This document shows positions 8,468-17,675 of a stretch of DNA of 64,000 bases, piece by piece. A model generated the notes under the pieces. That model ran no database searches and was not told the DNA's origin. It saw nothing but the letters and a program-made list of their open reading frames with translations. Each line of letters opens with the position of its first letter. The stretch's first letter is position 1. The DNA is from Stenotrophomonas maltophilia (GTDB taxonomy: Bacteria > Pseudomonadota > Gammaproteobacteria > Xanthomonadales > Xanthomonadaceae): assembly GCA_002364755.1 (NCBI GenBank), contig DEZI01000006.1:4804-68803 (forward strand), written 5' to 3'. The position numbers and the translations under genes are program-made.

Positions 8468-11400
8468 CAGTCCGCGCGCAGGCCGATGTTGCCTTCGATG
8501 ATCCGGCGCTTCTCGTTGCGGTCACCGCCCAGCTCACGCGTGTAGTCGGCCACGGCGTACGCGCTGATGCTGCGGTTGAAGCGCGCGACCACGCCTACGC
8601 CCGCCTCCAGCGCACGCGAGCGCTGCGCATTGAGGATCGTGTCACTGTCGAACTGGATGCGGTCCTCGCCCGCGCGGCCGTGCCAGTAGTTCACCTTGAA
8701 GTACGGCTGCCAGCCGTTGTCGGCCAACTGGTAATCACCGGCCAGGCGCAGGCCGACGCGGCCGGTCCAGGCGTTGTCACTGTCGAAGCGCACCGCAGAG
8801 ACTTCGTCGCGCCGGTCATCCAGCGAACTGCGCTGCCAGATCACCTGTACCTGCGGTTCCAGCCACCACGAGGACTGCCCGAACTGCAGCAGCGGCTTGC
8901 CCACCTCCAGCGACAATGTGGTGCCATCACCCTTGACGTCGATGCCGAGCCCGCGCGAGGAACGCACACGGCCGTCGTAGCGGCTCTGCAGGGCCACCGC
9001 GTCGAGGTAGCCGCCCTCGCTGCCGGTCAGGGTCCAGTAGAGGCCCACGTGCTTGTCATCCAGCCGGCTCTGGCCGACCTGCACGTTCTCCCAGCCCAGC
9101 GCCAGGCCGGTGGTCCTGCCCTGCGCGCGGGTGCGGCCGACCAACACGCCCACCTGGTTGCGATGGTCGTCAGCGGCGGCCGCCCACACATCCAGACCGG
9201 CCTGCACGCCCATCACATCGCCATCGAAGCCAGGCTGTGCGTCGCCCTTCCAGTGGATCTCGGTGCTCTGCCCCACCAGCCGCCCCCAGGCAGTGCGGAA
9301 GGCGCCGTTGCCGTAGAGCAGGCGCTGTTCCCCCTGGCGCTCGTGGAAGGTACCGAGACTGGCCAGCGAAGTCTCGCGCAGCAGCGGCGGCACCACCGCG
9401 TAGGCGGCGGTTTCCAGGCGGTACAGCGGCACCACGTCGCCCTGCGCCGGTCGTGCACCCGGGCTGGGCGGGGTCGAGCCTGCACCGGGCAGGCTGCTGC
9501 CGGCCACCGGTACATCGGGTACGGCCGGGTCGCTGGGCGGTGCCACGGGCGCCGGCTCCGGGGGTGGCGGCGGCGGTGTGGTCTCACCGGCGGTCAGATC
9601 GGGATCAATCGGATCCTCCGGCGGCGGTGGCGGTGCGGGCGTGATCGGCGGCGGCGGCGCGACGTCGGGAGTGGGTGGCGGCGGCGTGGCGTTGCCGTCG
9701 CCGTTCGGTGCCGGTGTCGGGCCAGCCACCAGGGTCGAACGCAGGTACCAGTTCTCGCCCGTGCCTGCGTTGACGCCGCCCTTGAACAGGAAGTACTCAT
9801 AGGCACCGGCCGATACCGGTGCGAACAGCGAGAACGCATTCGCCGCGGTGGTGCCGCCATTCAAGGCCTGCACCACCAGGATGCCGTCGGCCAACGTCGC
9901 CGCGCCACCGCCGCCGGCATTGAGGATGCCGATGCCGGTGGTGCCGGTGGCACTGCCGCCATCAATCACCAGGCGGTCGCTGCTGGAGCCATCCCCCGCC
10001 AGCACCGTGCGCAGGTACAGGCCGCCGCCCTCGCCGCGGTAATTGCCGCGGATGCTGAAGATATCGCCTGCGCCCGAGCCGGTGAGATCGATGCGCCCGG
10101 CGTTGACCACGTTGACCAGCGCGCCCGCAGCGAACGGCCGCAGCGCATGCGCGCCGTTACCCGCATAGAGCGTACTGGTGTCGTCCAGGGTAAGCGTGCC
10201 GGTGCCCGTACCGCTGTCGCCGAGCACGAGGTCGCCGTCGAAGGTCAGCTCGGTGCTGCTGGCCAGGCTGATCGCCTCCCAGTTCTGGAAGCGGGCCACG
10301 CCGGTGGTCTTGACGTTGCTGAAGTTGAGCTGGTCATTGCCGCTGCTACCGTTGAACAGCGGCACTGCACCCAGGTTGGCCTGGTTGAGGTTGCTGAGGT
10401 TGGCCACGTCATCGTCCGGTCCGCCGTCGATGGCGCCGTAGACGATGCCACCGCCATTCCAGTTGAAGGTGTCGTTGCCGGTACTGAGCAGCACCTGCCC
10501 GCGCACGGTTCCATCGGTGATGGTCACGCTGTCATTGCCGCCGCTGACGCTGATGTTGCCGCCGATGTACGCGGTGCCGGAGATGATGATGGTATCGGTA
10601 TCGAAGCCGGTGACCACGTTGCCGTCGACCGTGCCGCCGGACTGGTCCCACAGGTTCTTGTCCAGCTTCATGTTGACCCGGCCAATGCGGCCGCCGGTCA
10701 TCCACGCCTGGTCGCCATCCTCGAAGGCGCCGATGATGCGGCCGCCGCTCATGCGGAACGTGTCGATGTTGTCGCCCTGCTGCAGCGCGCCGATGGTGCC
10801 GCCGGTCATGACGAAATCATCGCGGCCGCTGCCCTGCGTCACCAGGCCGGTGATGGTGCCGCCGCTGACCGTCATCCGGTCATCGCCGTTGCCCTGCTCA
10901 ACGCTGTCGAGCGTGCCGCCACTGATCAGCAGCACGTCGTTGCCATCGCCCTGCAGCACGCCGCCGCTGATGCTGCCGTCCAGCATCTCCAGGCGATCAT
11001 TGCCGGCACCGAACTGCACGCCGGTGCGGCCGCTGATGGTGCCGCGGTTGACCAGCACGCTGTCGCCGGCACCGATGAACTGCAGTGCGGTGGTGTTGCC
11101 GGTGCTGATGCTGCCAAGGTTGTCGACACGGCTGCCGCCACCCAGCTGCACCGCGATGCCACCGACCGAACTGATCGCCCCCTGGTTGCCGAGCTGGTGG
11201 CCGCCGGCGCCGACCAGGCTAATGGCGCTGCCGCCACCGCTCTGCTGCAGCTGTGCGCCGCTGGTGACGTCGAGGGTGATGCCGGCCTCGCCGTTGGCGC
11301 TGACCGGCACGGTCTGCGGGTTGGGCGCTGCGGCACTGCAGATGACGGTCTGCCCGGCCAGCGGGGCGACGTTGTCACAGCCCGCCCACGCGATGGGCAC

Positions 11401-11484
11401 GGTGGCAGCCAGTGCAGCGGGGATGGCGAGGGCCTGCAGCAGGCAGCGGGTCAAGCGGCGCGGACGCGGGGCGGCAACGGACAT
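8464..11484 (-). CDS. Autotransporter (type Va) with glycine-rich beta-helix passenger
   Basis: The protein has 1006 residues. The signal peptide ends near PIAWAGC (about residue 34). The passenger (about 35-600) is built from short repeats such as GNGDDRMTVSGGTITG and GSGRDDFVMTGGTIGAL, typical of a parallel beta-helix adhesin or surface protein. A Pro-rich linker (PPPP runs, about 605-690) leads to a C-terminal beta-barrel ending in RADW, an aromatic terminal residue as expected for BAM-dependent insertion. The ATG at 11484 is preceded by AGGAG. The TGG-TAG end is formed by a GTAG repeat, so the last codon and stop sit at the edge of a REP. The function is probably adhesion, but no ligand or protease motif is visible. 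Confidence 0.92.
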   Translation of the reverse strand: MSVAAPRPRRLTRCLLQALAIPAALAATVPIAWAGCDNVAPLAGQTVICSAAAPNPQTVPVSANGEAGITLDVTSGAQLQQSGGGSAISLVGAGGHQLGNQGAISSVGGIAVQLGGGSRVDNLGSISTGNTTALQFIGAGDSVLVNRGTISGRTGVQFGAGNDRLEMLDGSISGGVLQGDGNDVLLISGGTLDSVEQGNGDDRMTVSGGTITGLVTQGSGRDDFVMTGGTIGALQQGDNIDTFRMSGGRIIGAFEDGDQAWMTGGRIGRVNMKLDKNLWDQSGGTVDGNVVTGFDTDTIIISGTAYIGGNISVSGGNDSVTITDGTVRGQVLLSTGNDTFNWNGGGIVYGAIDGGPDDDVANLSNLNQANLGAVPLFNGSSGNDQLNFSNVKTTGVARFQNWEAISLASSTELTFDGDLVLGDSGTGTGTLTLDDTSTLYAGNGAHALRPFAAGALVNVVNAGRIDLTGSGAGDIFSIRGNYRGEGGGLYLRTVLAGDGSSSDRLVIDGGSATGTTGIGILNAGGGGAATLADGILVVQALNGGTTAANAFSLFAPVSAGAYEYFLFKGGVNAGTGENWYLRSTLVAGPTPAPNGDGNATPPPPTPDVAPPPPITPAPPPPPEDPIDPDLTAGETTPPPPPPEPAPVAPPSDPAVPDVPVAGSSLPGAGSTPPSPGARPAQGDVVPLYRLETAAYAVVPPLLRETSLASLGTFHERQGEQRLLYGNGAFRTAWGRLVGQSTEIHWKGDAQPGFDGDVMGVQAGLDVWAAAADDHRNQVGVLVGRTRAQGRTTGLALGWENVQVGQSRLDDKHVGLYWTLTGSEGGYLDAVALQSRYDGRVRSSRGLGIDVKGDGTTLSLEVGKPLLQFGQSSWWLEPQVQVIWQRSSLDDRRDEVSAVRFDSDNAWTGRVGLRLAGDYQLADNGWQPYFKVNYWHGRAGEDRIQFDSDTILNAQRSRALEAGVGVVARFNRSISAYAVADYTRELGGDRNEKRRIIEGNIGLRADW

Positions 11485-11675
11485 ACGGCACTCCTGAATC
11501 GGGACGTCAGGTACTGCGGATATGCACACTGCTGGCGCCGCAGAGGCGCACTAAGCATTCAGGTCCCACGTTATGCCGGATGCAGCACACGTCGCGCGTG
11601 AAGTAATTCATGCATCACACCGAGTACATGTGCATGAAAGCGTTCATGTTTTTCATGCATCACGGCGACATGCAG

Positions 11676-11696
11676 CCACGCGTGGCGTGGCTCTAC
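11676..11696 (-). repeat. GTAG palindrome, CCACGC-stem subtype
   Basis: On the minus strand it reads GTAGAGCCACGCCACGCGTG, the same stem family as the copies at 11755, 24107, 24140 and 33822. Confidence 0.8.
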
Positions 11697-11754
11697 TGAC
11701 GGCCGCCGTAGGTTCACGCACGAAGCGCGGGTACCACGCATGACGCGTGCGCAG

Positions 11755-11777
11755 GTAGATCCACGCCATGCGTGGAT
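11755..11777 (+). repeat. GTAG palindrome, CCACGC-stem subtype
   Basis: GTAG is followed by ATCCACGC-CAT-GCGTGGAT, an 8-bp perfect stem with a CAT loop, just downstream of the nagX stop codon, where it could end the nag transcript. Confidence 0.85.
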
Positions 11778-11798
11778 AACAGCTTGTCCGTGTCGCAG

Positions 11799-12866
11799 TC
11801 AGATCTTCAGGTAGATGCGACGCCGGTCCAGCCACCACGCCACGACCCACCACAGCGCAACGAAGGCGATCGCCTGCAGCATCGAGGCCAGTTCCAGTGC
11901 GCCCGGCATCGCCGTGGCCAGCTGCTGCCACACCCGACCCCAGACGCCGGTGGCCAACAGCACCACCGACATCATCGAGGCGCCCACGTAGGCGGTGATG
12001 GCATTGACGCCGAAGCGGCGGCCCAGCGCGGGCCAGCCCCTGCGGTCGATCAGCAGGTGCCCGAGCCATAGCGCCAGGGCCGCCAGGCCGCCGGTCCACA
12101 GCACGTAGCTCGGCGTCCACAGCTGCTTGTTGAGCGGCAGCACCGTGGCCAGCAGCAGACCCAGCACGGTGGCCGCCACGCCCAGCCCGGCCAGTGCGGA
12201 AGCGCGCCCGTTGCGCAGCAGGCCACCGGCCAGCAGGCCCAGCACGGTGCTGGCGAATGCGCCGAGGCTGCTCAACAGGCCTTCCGGATCGTGGCCGAGG
12301 CCGGTGCCGGCCTGCCACTGGTAGATGAAGGGCGCGAACAGTGTGGTATCCAGGCGGCTGGCCGGGTTGGTCCACGGCGCCAGATCGCCGATGCCCAGCA
12401 GCAGCACCGTGTAGCCCGCCAGCAGTACGACCAGCAGCGCCACTTGGATGCGCGGCCGCACGTACACCGCCACCACGCCGACCACGGCCGCACACAGCGC
12501 AATGCGCTGCAGGACACCCCAGATGCGGAAATGATGCGTGTTCAGCGCCCACCACACCAGCAGGTGCAGCAGCACGCCGGCGAGGGCGATGCGCAACGCG
12601 CGTTGCAGCACGCCACGAGCCAGCGCCGGGCGCGCGGCGGCGGCGTGCGCGCGCGGCGCTACGGTGAACGCCATCGACACGCCGACCAGGAACAGGAAGA
12701 ACGGGAACACCAGGTCGGTGGGCGTGCAGCCATGCCAGTCCGCATGGCGCAGCGGCGCGAACACCGCGCTCCAGTCACCGGGGTTGTTGACCAGCAGCAT
12801 CGCCGCCACGGTGAGGCCGCGCAGGGCGTCGATCGAGCCCAGCCGGCGTGGCGGCGCTGCGTCCAT
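11799..12866 (-). CDS. nagX: NagX-like inner-membrane acyltransferase of the GlcNAc operon
   Basis: This 355-residue polytopic protein has about ten hydrophobic helices. It starts RLGSIDALRGLTVAAMLLVNNPGDW and continues HGCTPTDLVFPFFLFLVGVSMA, the signature of the NagX/heparan-alpha-glucosaminide N-acetyltransferase-like family. Family members associate with GlcNAc catabolism genes, and transfer or transport of amino sugars has been suggested. It is the last gene of the nag operon: its ATG overlaps the nagA TGA by one base (TGATG), which implies coupled translation. A TTG three bases upstream is a less likely start. A GTAG palindrome follows the stop codon. Confidence 0.9.
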   Translation of the reverse strand: MDAAPPRRLGSIDALRGLTVAAMLLVNNPGDWSAVFAPLRHADWHGCTPTDLVFPFFLFLVGVSMAFTVAPRAHAAAARPALARGVLQRALRIALAGVLLHLLVWWALNTHHFRIWGVLQRIALCAAVVGVVAVYVRPRIQVALLVVLLAGYTVLLLGIGDLAPWTNPASRLDTTLFAPFIYQWQAGTGLGHDPEGLLSSLGAFASTVLGLLAGGLLRNGRASALAGLGVAATVLGLLLATVLPLNKQLWTPSYVLWTGGLAALALWLGHLLIDRRGWPALGRRFGVNAITAYVGASMMSVVLLATGVWGRVWQQLATAMPGALELASMLQAIAFVALWWVVAWWLDRRRIYLKI

Positions 12867-14014
12867 CAAGCCGCCTCGTACTGTCCGGCAATCCAGGTGC
12901 CGCGCACCTGCAGGGCATCATCCAGCAGCACCAGGTCGGCCTGGTAGCCCTCGGCGATGTGGCCCAGGCGGTCATCCACGTTGAGGAATTCCGCTGGATA
13001 GGTGGACGCCATGCGCGCCGCCTCGGCCAGCGGCTGGCCGAGCAGCTGCACGGTGTTGCGCACGGCCGTGGCCATGTCCAGCGCCGAACCGGCCAACGCA
13101 CCGGCCGCATTGCGCACCACGCCATCGACGGCGGTGATGGTCTCGCCGTACAGCACGTAGCTGGGATCGTCCGCACCAACCGGCGGCATCGCGTCGGTCA
13201 CCAGCAGCAGGCGGCCGCGCGGCTTGGCGGCCAGCGCCACGCGCAGGCTGGCCGGGTGCACGTGCACGCCATCGACGATGATGCCGATCCAGCTGTCGCG
13301 GTCTTCCAGCGCTGCACCCACGGCACCAGGCTCACGCCCCTGCAGCGGCGACATCGCGTTGTACAGATGGGTGAAGCCGCGTACACCGGCATCCAGGCCG
13401 TCGCGGATCTCTTCATAGGTACCGGCGGTATGCCCGGCCGCCACGATGACGCCGCGCTCGACCAGCGCGCGGATCGTCTCCAGCGGCACGCGCTCCGGCG
13501 CCAGCGTCAGCAGGGTCACGCCGTTGTCCAGCGACGCGGCCAGTGTGATTTCCCCGGCATCGGGCACGCGGAACTTGCTGGCATCGTGGGTGCCCTTGCG
13601 CGCCGGCGCGATGTACGGGCCTTCCAGATGGATGCCGATGACGCCCGGCACCTGCTGCGCGATCGCCTCGCGCATCGCACCGATCGCCTCGCGCATCACG
13701 TTCACGTCGTCGCTGATCAGGGTCGGCAACATCGCGGTGGTACCGAAGCGCCGGTGGGCCTGCGCGATGGTGCGCAGCGAGGCGACATCCGGCGTGTTGT
13801 TGAACAGCGCACCGCCACCGCCGTTGACCTGTACATCGATGAAGCCCGGCAGCAGCCAGCCGCCGCCGAGGTCCACCTGTTCGTCGGCCTCGCCCAGCTG
13901 CGGGGCGGCGTCGGGCAGCAGCGCGATGATGCGGCCGTCTTCGATCACCACCGCCAGGTCGTCGCGGAAATCATCGCCGGTGAGGATGCGGGCGTTGCGC
14001 AGGACCGTGGCCAT
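12866..14014 (-). CDS. nagA: N-acetylglucosamine-6-phosphate deacetylase
   Basis: This 382-residue amidohydrolase converts GlcNAc-6-P to glucosamine-6-P and acetate. The visible family motifs are PGFIDVQVNGGGG, the metal-ligand segment HLEGPYIAPARKGTHD, AAGHTAGTYEE, FTHLYNAMSPLQGREPG, and LLLVTDAMPP with the catalytic Asp at about residue 270. The ATG at 14014 overlaps the nagB-II stop (TGATG), and its own stop overlaps the nagX start in the same way. The three downstream genes are thus tightly coupled. It works in the cytosol between the GlcNAc kinase and the NagB-II deaminase. Confidence 0.96.
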   Translation of the reverse strand: MATVLRNARILTGDDFRDDLAVVIEDGRIIALLPDAAPQLGEADEQVDLGGGWLLPGFIDVQVNGGGGALFNNTPDVASLRTIAQAHRRFGTTAMLPTLISDDVNVMREAIGAMREAIAQQVPGVIGIHLEGPYIAPARKGTHDASKFRVPDAGEITLAASLDNGVTLLTLAPERVPLETIRALVERGVIVAAGHTAGTYEEIRDGLDAGVRGFTHLYNAMSPLQGREPGAVGAALEDRDSWIGIIVDGVHVHPASLRVALAAKPRGRLLLVTDAMPPVGADDPSYVLYGETITAVDGVVRNAAGALAGSALDMATAVRNTVQLLGQPLAEAARMASTYPAEFLNVDDRLGHIAEGYQADLVLLDDALQVRGTWIAGQYEAA

Positions 14015-15042
14015 CAGACCGTCTCCGTAACCTTGTTCAGGTGCGGCGGCAGGTCGGGATTGAAGCCACGGCGGATCGCCAGTGCGTTGATGGCGCGGTA
14101 GAAGCTCTGCACGGTCAGCAGCGGTGCGCACAGCGGGTGCGGCGCGACCGCCACCGGCAGGTTGCCACCGGCGCCGGCCATCCACACCTGGGCGCCGCGC
14201 GCGCTGAATTCCTCGGCCACCGCACGGGTGCCGGTACCGGTTTCATCGGGCTGGGCAAAGGCCAGCACCGGGAAGCCGCGGCCGACCAGCGCCATCGGCC
14301 CATGCTTGACCTCGGCCGAGCTGTAGGCCTCGGCATGCAGGCTGCAGGTTTCCTTGAACTTCAGCGCGGCTTCCTGCGCGGCGCCGAGACCGAGGCCACG
14401 GCCGAGCACGAACAGGTTGGTGGCATTAACCAGGCCATCGGAAACCGCACTCCAGTCGCACTGCCACGCCGCACGCAGCGCATCGGGCAGCAGGTCCAGC
14501 GCATTGCGCAGGCTGCTGTCCTGCTTCCAGTAGGCGGCCAGCTGCAGCAGCGCGGCCAGCGAGGCCAGGTAACTCTTGGTCGCGGCCACGCTCTTCTCGG
14601 TGCCGGCATGCAGCGGGATGACCGTGTCGGCCAGCTGCGCCAGCGGCGAATCCTCGACGTTGACCAGGGCGACCACGCGCGCACCGGCGGCCTTGGCGGC
14701 TTCTGCATTGCGCAGCAGGTCCGGACTCTTGCCCGACTGCGAGATGACGATGAACAACGCACCGCGCAGCTGCAGCGGTGCGGCGTAGACCGAACCCACC
14801 GATGGCGACGCCGAGGCGACCACCAGGCCCAGCTGGGTTTCCAGCAGGTACTTGCCGTAGGTGGCGGCATGGTCGGAGCTGCCGCGTGCGCAGGTCACCA
14901 CGAACGGCGGCGGCGCCGCACGCAGGCTGGCGGCCAGCGTTTCCATCGTGGCGTGGTTGCGGGCGAACTGGCGGGCAACCACCTCGGCCGCTTCAGCAGC
15001 CTCGGCGAACATCAGGGTGGCGGTGGGGTCGGACAGCGACAT
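14014..15042 (-). CDS. nagB-II: Glucosamine-6-phosphate deaminase NagB-II (SIS-domain type)
   Basis: The 342 residues form two SIS sugar-isomerase domains. VTCARGSSDHAATYGKYLLE and FIVISQSGKSPDLL belong to the first; FVLGRGLGLGAAQEAALKFKET and EVKHGPMALV to the second. The C-terminus IRRGFNPDLPPHLNKVTETV is typical of GlmS-like isomerases. With no glutaminase domain it acts as the NagB-II deaminase, turning glucosamine-6-P into fructose-6-P and ammonia, and is unrelated to E. coli NagB. The ATG at 15042 (MSLSDPTATL) lies 7 bp after the nagQ stop, and its own stop overlaps the nagA start. Confidence 0.94.
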   Translation of the reverse strand: MSLSDPTATLMFAEAAEAAEVVARQFARNHATMETLAASLRAAPPPFVVTCARGSSDHAATYGKYLLETQLGLVVASASPSVGSVYAAPLQLRGALFIVISQSGKSPDLLRNAEAAKAAGARVVALVNVEDSPLAQLADTVIPLHAGTEKSVAATKSYLASLAALLQLAAYWKQDSSLRNALDLLPDALRAAWQCDWSAVSDGLVNATNLFVLGRGLGLGAAQEAALKFKETCSLHAEAYSSAEVKHGPMALVGRGFPVLAFAQPDETGTGTRAVAEEFSARGAQVWMAGAGGNLPVAVAPHPLCAPLLTVQSFYRAINALAIRRGFNPDLPPHLNKVTETV

Positions 15043-15049
15043 GGCGGAC

Positions 15050-16117
15050 TCAGGCGGGTTCGGAAGGAAGGGGGCGCGCGCCGGCCGGGCGCATCGGTGC
15101 GGTGGAGCCGCGCACCACCAGCTGCGGCACGAAGCCCTGGTTCTGCAGGGCGGCCGGTGCATCGTCGTAGGCATCGCTGCGCAGCTGCGCGATCAGCAGG
15201 CGCGCGGCGTGGCGGGCGATGTCCTCGGTGGCCTGCTTGGCGGTGGTCAGCGGCGGCCACGACTGGCGCGAGAACGGGCTGTCCTCGAAGCCGGCGATGG
15301 AGAGGTCGTAGGGCACGTTCATGCCGGCCGACTTCGCGGCCGCCAGCACGCCGGCGGCGATCTCATCGTTGGAGCCGAAGATGGCGGTGGGCGGTTCGCG
15401 CAGTGCCAGCAGGCGACGCGCGCCGCGGAAGCCATCGTCGAAGGTGTAGTCGCCCTGCACCACCAGATGCTTGTCCACGGTCATGCCGTAGTCCTTCAGC
15501 GCGGCCTCGTAACCGGCGTAGCGTTCGCCCGAGGAACGGTGCGAGGAACCACCCCAGAGGAAACCGATGCGCTGGTGGCCGAGCTGGATCAGGTGCTCGG
15601 TGACTTCGTAGGCGGCCTCGCGGTCGTCGACGAACACGCAGGCACCGTCGGCGGGGTCTTCGGTGGCAGCAATGATCCGCACCAGCTTGATGCCGCGCGC
15701 GGTCAGCGTCTGGATCAGGTCGCGACGCTCGGACATCGGCGCGGTCAGCACCAGCCCGGCCAGGCGCGAACGCTGCACCCAGTCGGCCAGTTCATCGGCC
15801 AGCATCGGCGAGCTCGAATCGCAGGGATGGATCTGCAGGCCGAAGCCGGTTTCGCGGCACGCGGCGAGCACGCCGTTCTGCACGCCGATGATGTGGTACG
15901 GGTTCGGGTTGTCGTACACCAGCCCGATCACGAACGTGGTGCCGCTGCGCAGGTTGCGCGCCGACGGATCGGGTTCGTAGTCGAGCTCGGCGATGGCACG
16001 CAGCACCCGCGCACGGGTGGCCTGCATCACCGACGGTTCGTTGTTGATGACCCGCGATACCGTCTTCAGCGAGACCTTGGCCTTTTCGGCAACGTCCTTG
16101 ATGGTCGCTCTGCGCAT
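15050..16117 (-). CDS. nagQ: LacI-family repressor of the GlcNAc regulon
   Basis: The 355 residues begin with a helix-turn-helix of LacI type (ATIKDVAEKAKVSLKTVSRV, residues 3-22) and a hinge helix. A periplasmic-binding-protein-like sensor domain follows (GTTFVIGLVYDNPNPYH onward; GFLWGGSSHRSSGERYAGY; AGFEDSPFSRQSWPPLTT). In Xanthomonas the equivalent gene in this position is NagQ, which represses GlcNAc genes. It sits inside the operon it probably controls, 39 bp after nagP, so it should be autoregulated. The ATG at 16117 has AGGAAA upstream; starts at 16150 and 16147 would overlap the end of nagP. Confidence 0.93.
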   Translation of the reverse strand: MRRATIKDVAEKAKVSLKTVSRVINNEPSVMQATRARVLRAIAELDYEPDPSARNLRSGTTFVIGLVYDNPNPYHIIGVQNGVLAACRETGFGLQIHPCDSSSPMLADELADWVQRSRLAGLVLTAPMSERRDLIQTLTARGIKLVRIIAATEDPADGACVFVDDREAAYEVTEHLIQLGHQRIGFLWGGSSHRSSGERYAGYEAALKDYGMTVDKHLVVQGDYTFDDGFRGARRLLALREPPTAIFGSNDEIAAGVLAAAKSAGMNVPYDLSIAGFEDSPFSRQSWPPLTTAKQATEDIARHAARLLIAQLRSDAYDDAPAALQNQGFVPQLVVRGSTAPMRPAGARPLPSEPA

Positions 16118-16156
16118 CGGCTTTTCCTGGGGTTGGCTGCCGTCCATCATCGCCGA

Positions 16157-17446
16157 TCAGGCCTTGTCCTGCGGCAGGCCGGCGCGATGGCCGATCACCG
16201 AGTAGAACAGGATGTAGAGGTAGCACGGCACCATCAGCAGGACGAACACCAGCTGGAAATCGATGTGCTGCTTGAGCACGGCGAACAGCTGCGGAATGAT
16301 CGCGCCGCCGGCGATGCCCATCACCAGCAGGGCCGAGCCGGTTTCGGTGAAACGGCCCAGGCCGCGGATGGCCAACGGGAAGATGGCCGGCCACATCATC
16401 GCGTTGGCGAAGCCCAGCAGCGCCACGAACGCCACCGAGACATAGCCGTGGGTGGCCCACGCGCCCAGGCAGAACAGCACGCCCAGCACCGCCGAGACGG
16501 TGAGGTAGCGCGACTGCGAGACCACCTTCGGAATCAACGCCAGGCCGACCACGTAGCCGATGAGCATGGCGAACAGGGTCAGCGAGGTGAACATCTTGGT
16601 CTGGTCCAGCGGCAGGTCGAAGCCGTGGCCGTAGGTACCGATGGCGTCACCGGCCATCACTTCGACGCCCACGTAGACGAACAGGCACAGCACGCCCAGC
16701 CACAGGTGCGGGAACTGGAAGATGCTGCGGCGCTCGGCGGCACCCGCTGCCGTCGGCGTGGCGTTGGCTTCGGACGGCTTGATTTCCGGCAACGGCGAGA
16801 ACAGCACCGCCACCGCCAGCACCACCAGCACACCGGCCATGGCCAGGTACGGCGCGTGGATCTTGGCGGCGAATTCGTTGAGCAGCTGCGCCTTGGTCGC
16901 TTCATCGGCAGCGGCCACGCTGGCCGACAGATCGCCGATGCCGTGCAGCACCAGCGTGCCGATCAGCACCGGTGCCAGCATGCCGGCGATCTTGTTGCAG
17001 ATGCCCATCAGCGCGATGCGGCGCGCGGCCGTTTCGATCGGGCCGAGGATGGAGATGTAGGGGTTGATGGCGGTCTGCAGCAGGGCCAGGCCGCTGCCGA
17101 TCACGAACAGGCCGCCGAGCGCGCCCGGATACCAGCGCTGCGTGGCGAACTCGCCGAACAGTGCCGCGCCCGCGGCCATCACCAGCAGGCTCAGGCTGAG
17201 GCCCTTCTTCATGCCGGTGCGGCGCAGGATCCACGACGACGGCAGGGCGAGGAAGAAATACGACAGGTAGAACACCATCAGCACCAGGAAGGCACCGACC
17301 TCGCTGAGCTCGAATGCCAGCTTGACGAAGGTGATCAACGGGCCGTTGAGCCAGGTGAAGAAGCCGATCAGGAAGAACAGCACCCCGACGATGGCGATGG
17401 AGGCGGCAACGTTTGGACGCGCGCTTGCAGCAGTGACGGCGGACAT
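16157..17446 (-). CDS. nagP: GlcNAc permease, FucP-type MFS transporter
   Basis: This 429-residue protein has about twelve hydrophobic helices. FFLIGFFTWLNGPLITFVKLAFEL and the WILRRTGMKKGLSLSLLVMA loop are typical of the FucP/GluP/NagP sugar:H+ symporter group. It is the first gene of the nag operon and imports GlcNAc through the inner membrane. The ATG at 17446 has AGGAG eight bases upstream. A LacI-type operator (GAACAACGTTGTCA, 17500-17513) lies about 55 bp before the start, in the right place for repression by NagQ. Confidence 0.93.
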   Translation of the reverse strand: MSAVTAASARPNVAASIAIVGVLFFLIGFFTWLNGPLITFVKLAFELSEVGAFLVLMVFYLSYFFLALPSSWILRRTGMKKGLSLSLLVMAAGAALFGEFATQRWYPGALGGLFVIGSGLALLQTAINPYISILGPIETAARRIALMGICNKIAGMLAPVLIGTLVLHGIGDLSASVAAADEATKAQLLNEFAAKIHAPYLAMAGVLVVLAVAVLFSPLPEIKPSEANATPTAAGAAERRSIFQFPHLWLGVLCLFVYVGVEVMAGDAIGTYGHGFDLPLDQTKMFTSLTLFAMLIGYVVGLALIPKVVSQSRYLTVSAVLGVLFCLGAWATHGYVSVAFVALLGFANAMMWPAIFPLAIRGLGRFTETGSALLVMGIAGGAIIPQLFAVLKQHIDFQLVFVLLMVPCYLYILFYSVIGHRAGLPQDKA

Positions 17447-17499
17447 CAGGTGGGCTCCTGCGGCGACGACCGCAGAAGGCGGTGTCGGAGAGTGGCTGG

Positions 17500-17513
17500 G
17501 AACAACGTTGTCA
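17500..17513. promoter_or_regulatory. LacI-type operator upstream of nagP (probable NagQ site)
   Basis: GAACAAC-GTTGTCA is a near-palindrome in which 5 of 7 half-site bases match around a central CG. It shares the core of the 17734 site, and the pair fits a TGACAnCGnTGTCA consensus like that used by LacI-family Nag repressors. Confidence 0.7.
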
Positions 17514-17675
17514 CATTCTTTCGGTGGAGCACGACCGTTTGTCAACTTGATTGCACAGGCCCGATGCGGCCATGCTGCACTGCGCAACAGCACTGGCGCA
17601 CTCTGCGCTGAATGCGCTCTGCGCCTAGAAGCCCATGGCGCAACGGCTTGCGGCTTAACGCCGGGTCAAGGCGAT

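Larger units (their letters stand above)
11485..11798. other. Upstream region of the autotransporter with repeated TTCATGCA and two GTAG palindromes
   Basis: No gene is supported in these 314 bp. They hold TTCATGCATCAC at 11607 and again at 11652, with an inverted TGCATGAA at 11631, all inside the presumed autotransporter promoter. GTAG-headed palindromes with a CCACGC stem lie at 11676-11696 (minus) and 11755-11777 (plus). Confidence 0.6.

Noticed and set aside
7804..11601. 1265-codon plus-strand frame across the autotransporter
   Set aside because: It is the shadow of the repetitive autotransporter gene, with His/Arg/Ala-rich composition and no recognisable fold.
14861..17611. 916-codon plus-strand frame across nagQ and nagP
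   Set aside because: Antisense to two recognised genes of a coherent operon; its His/Gln/Arg-rich composition is typical of reversed GC-rich genes.
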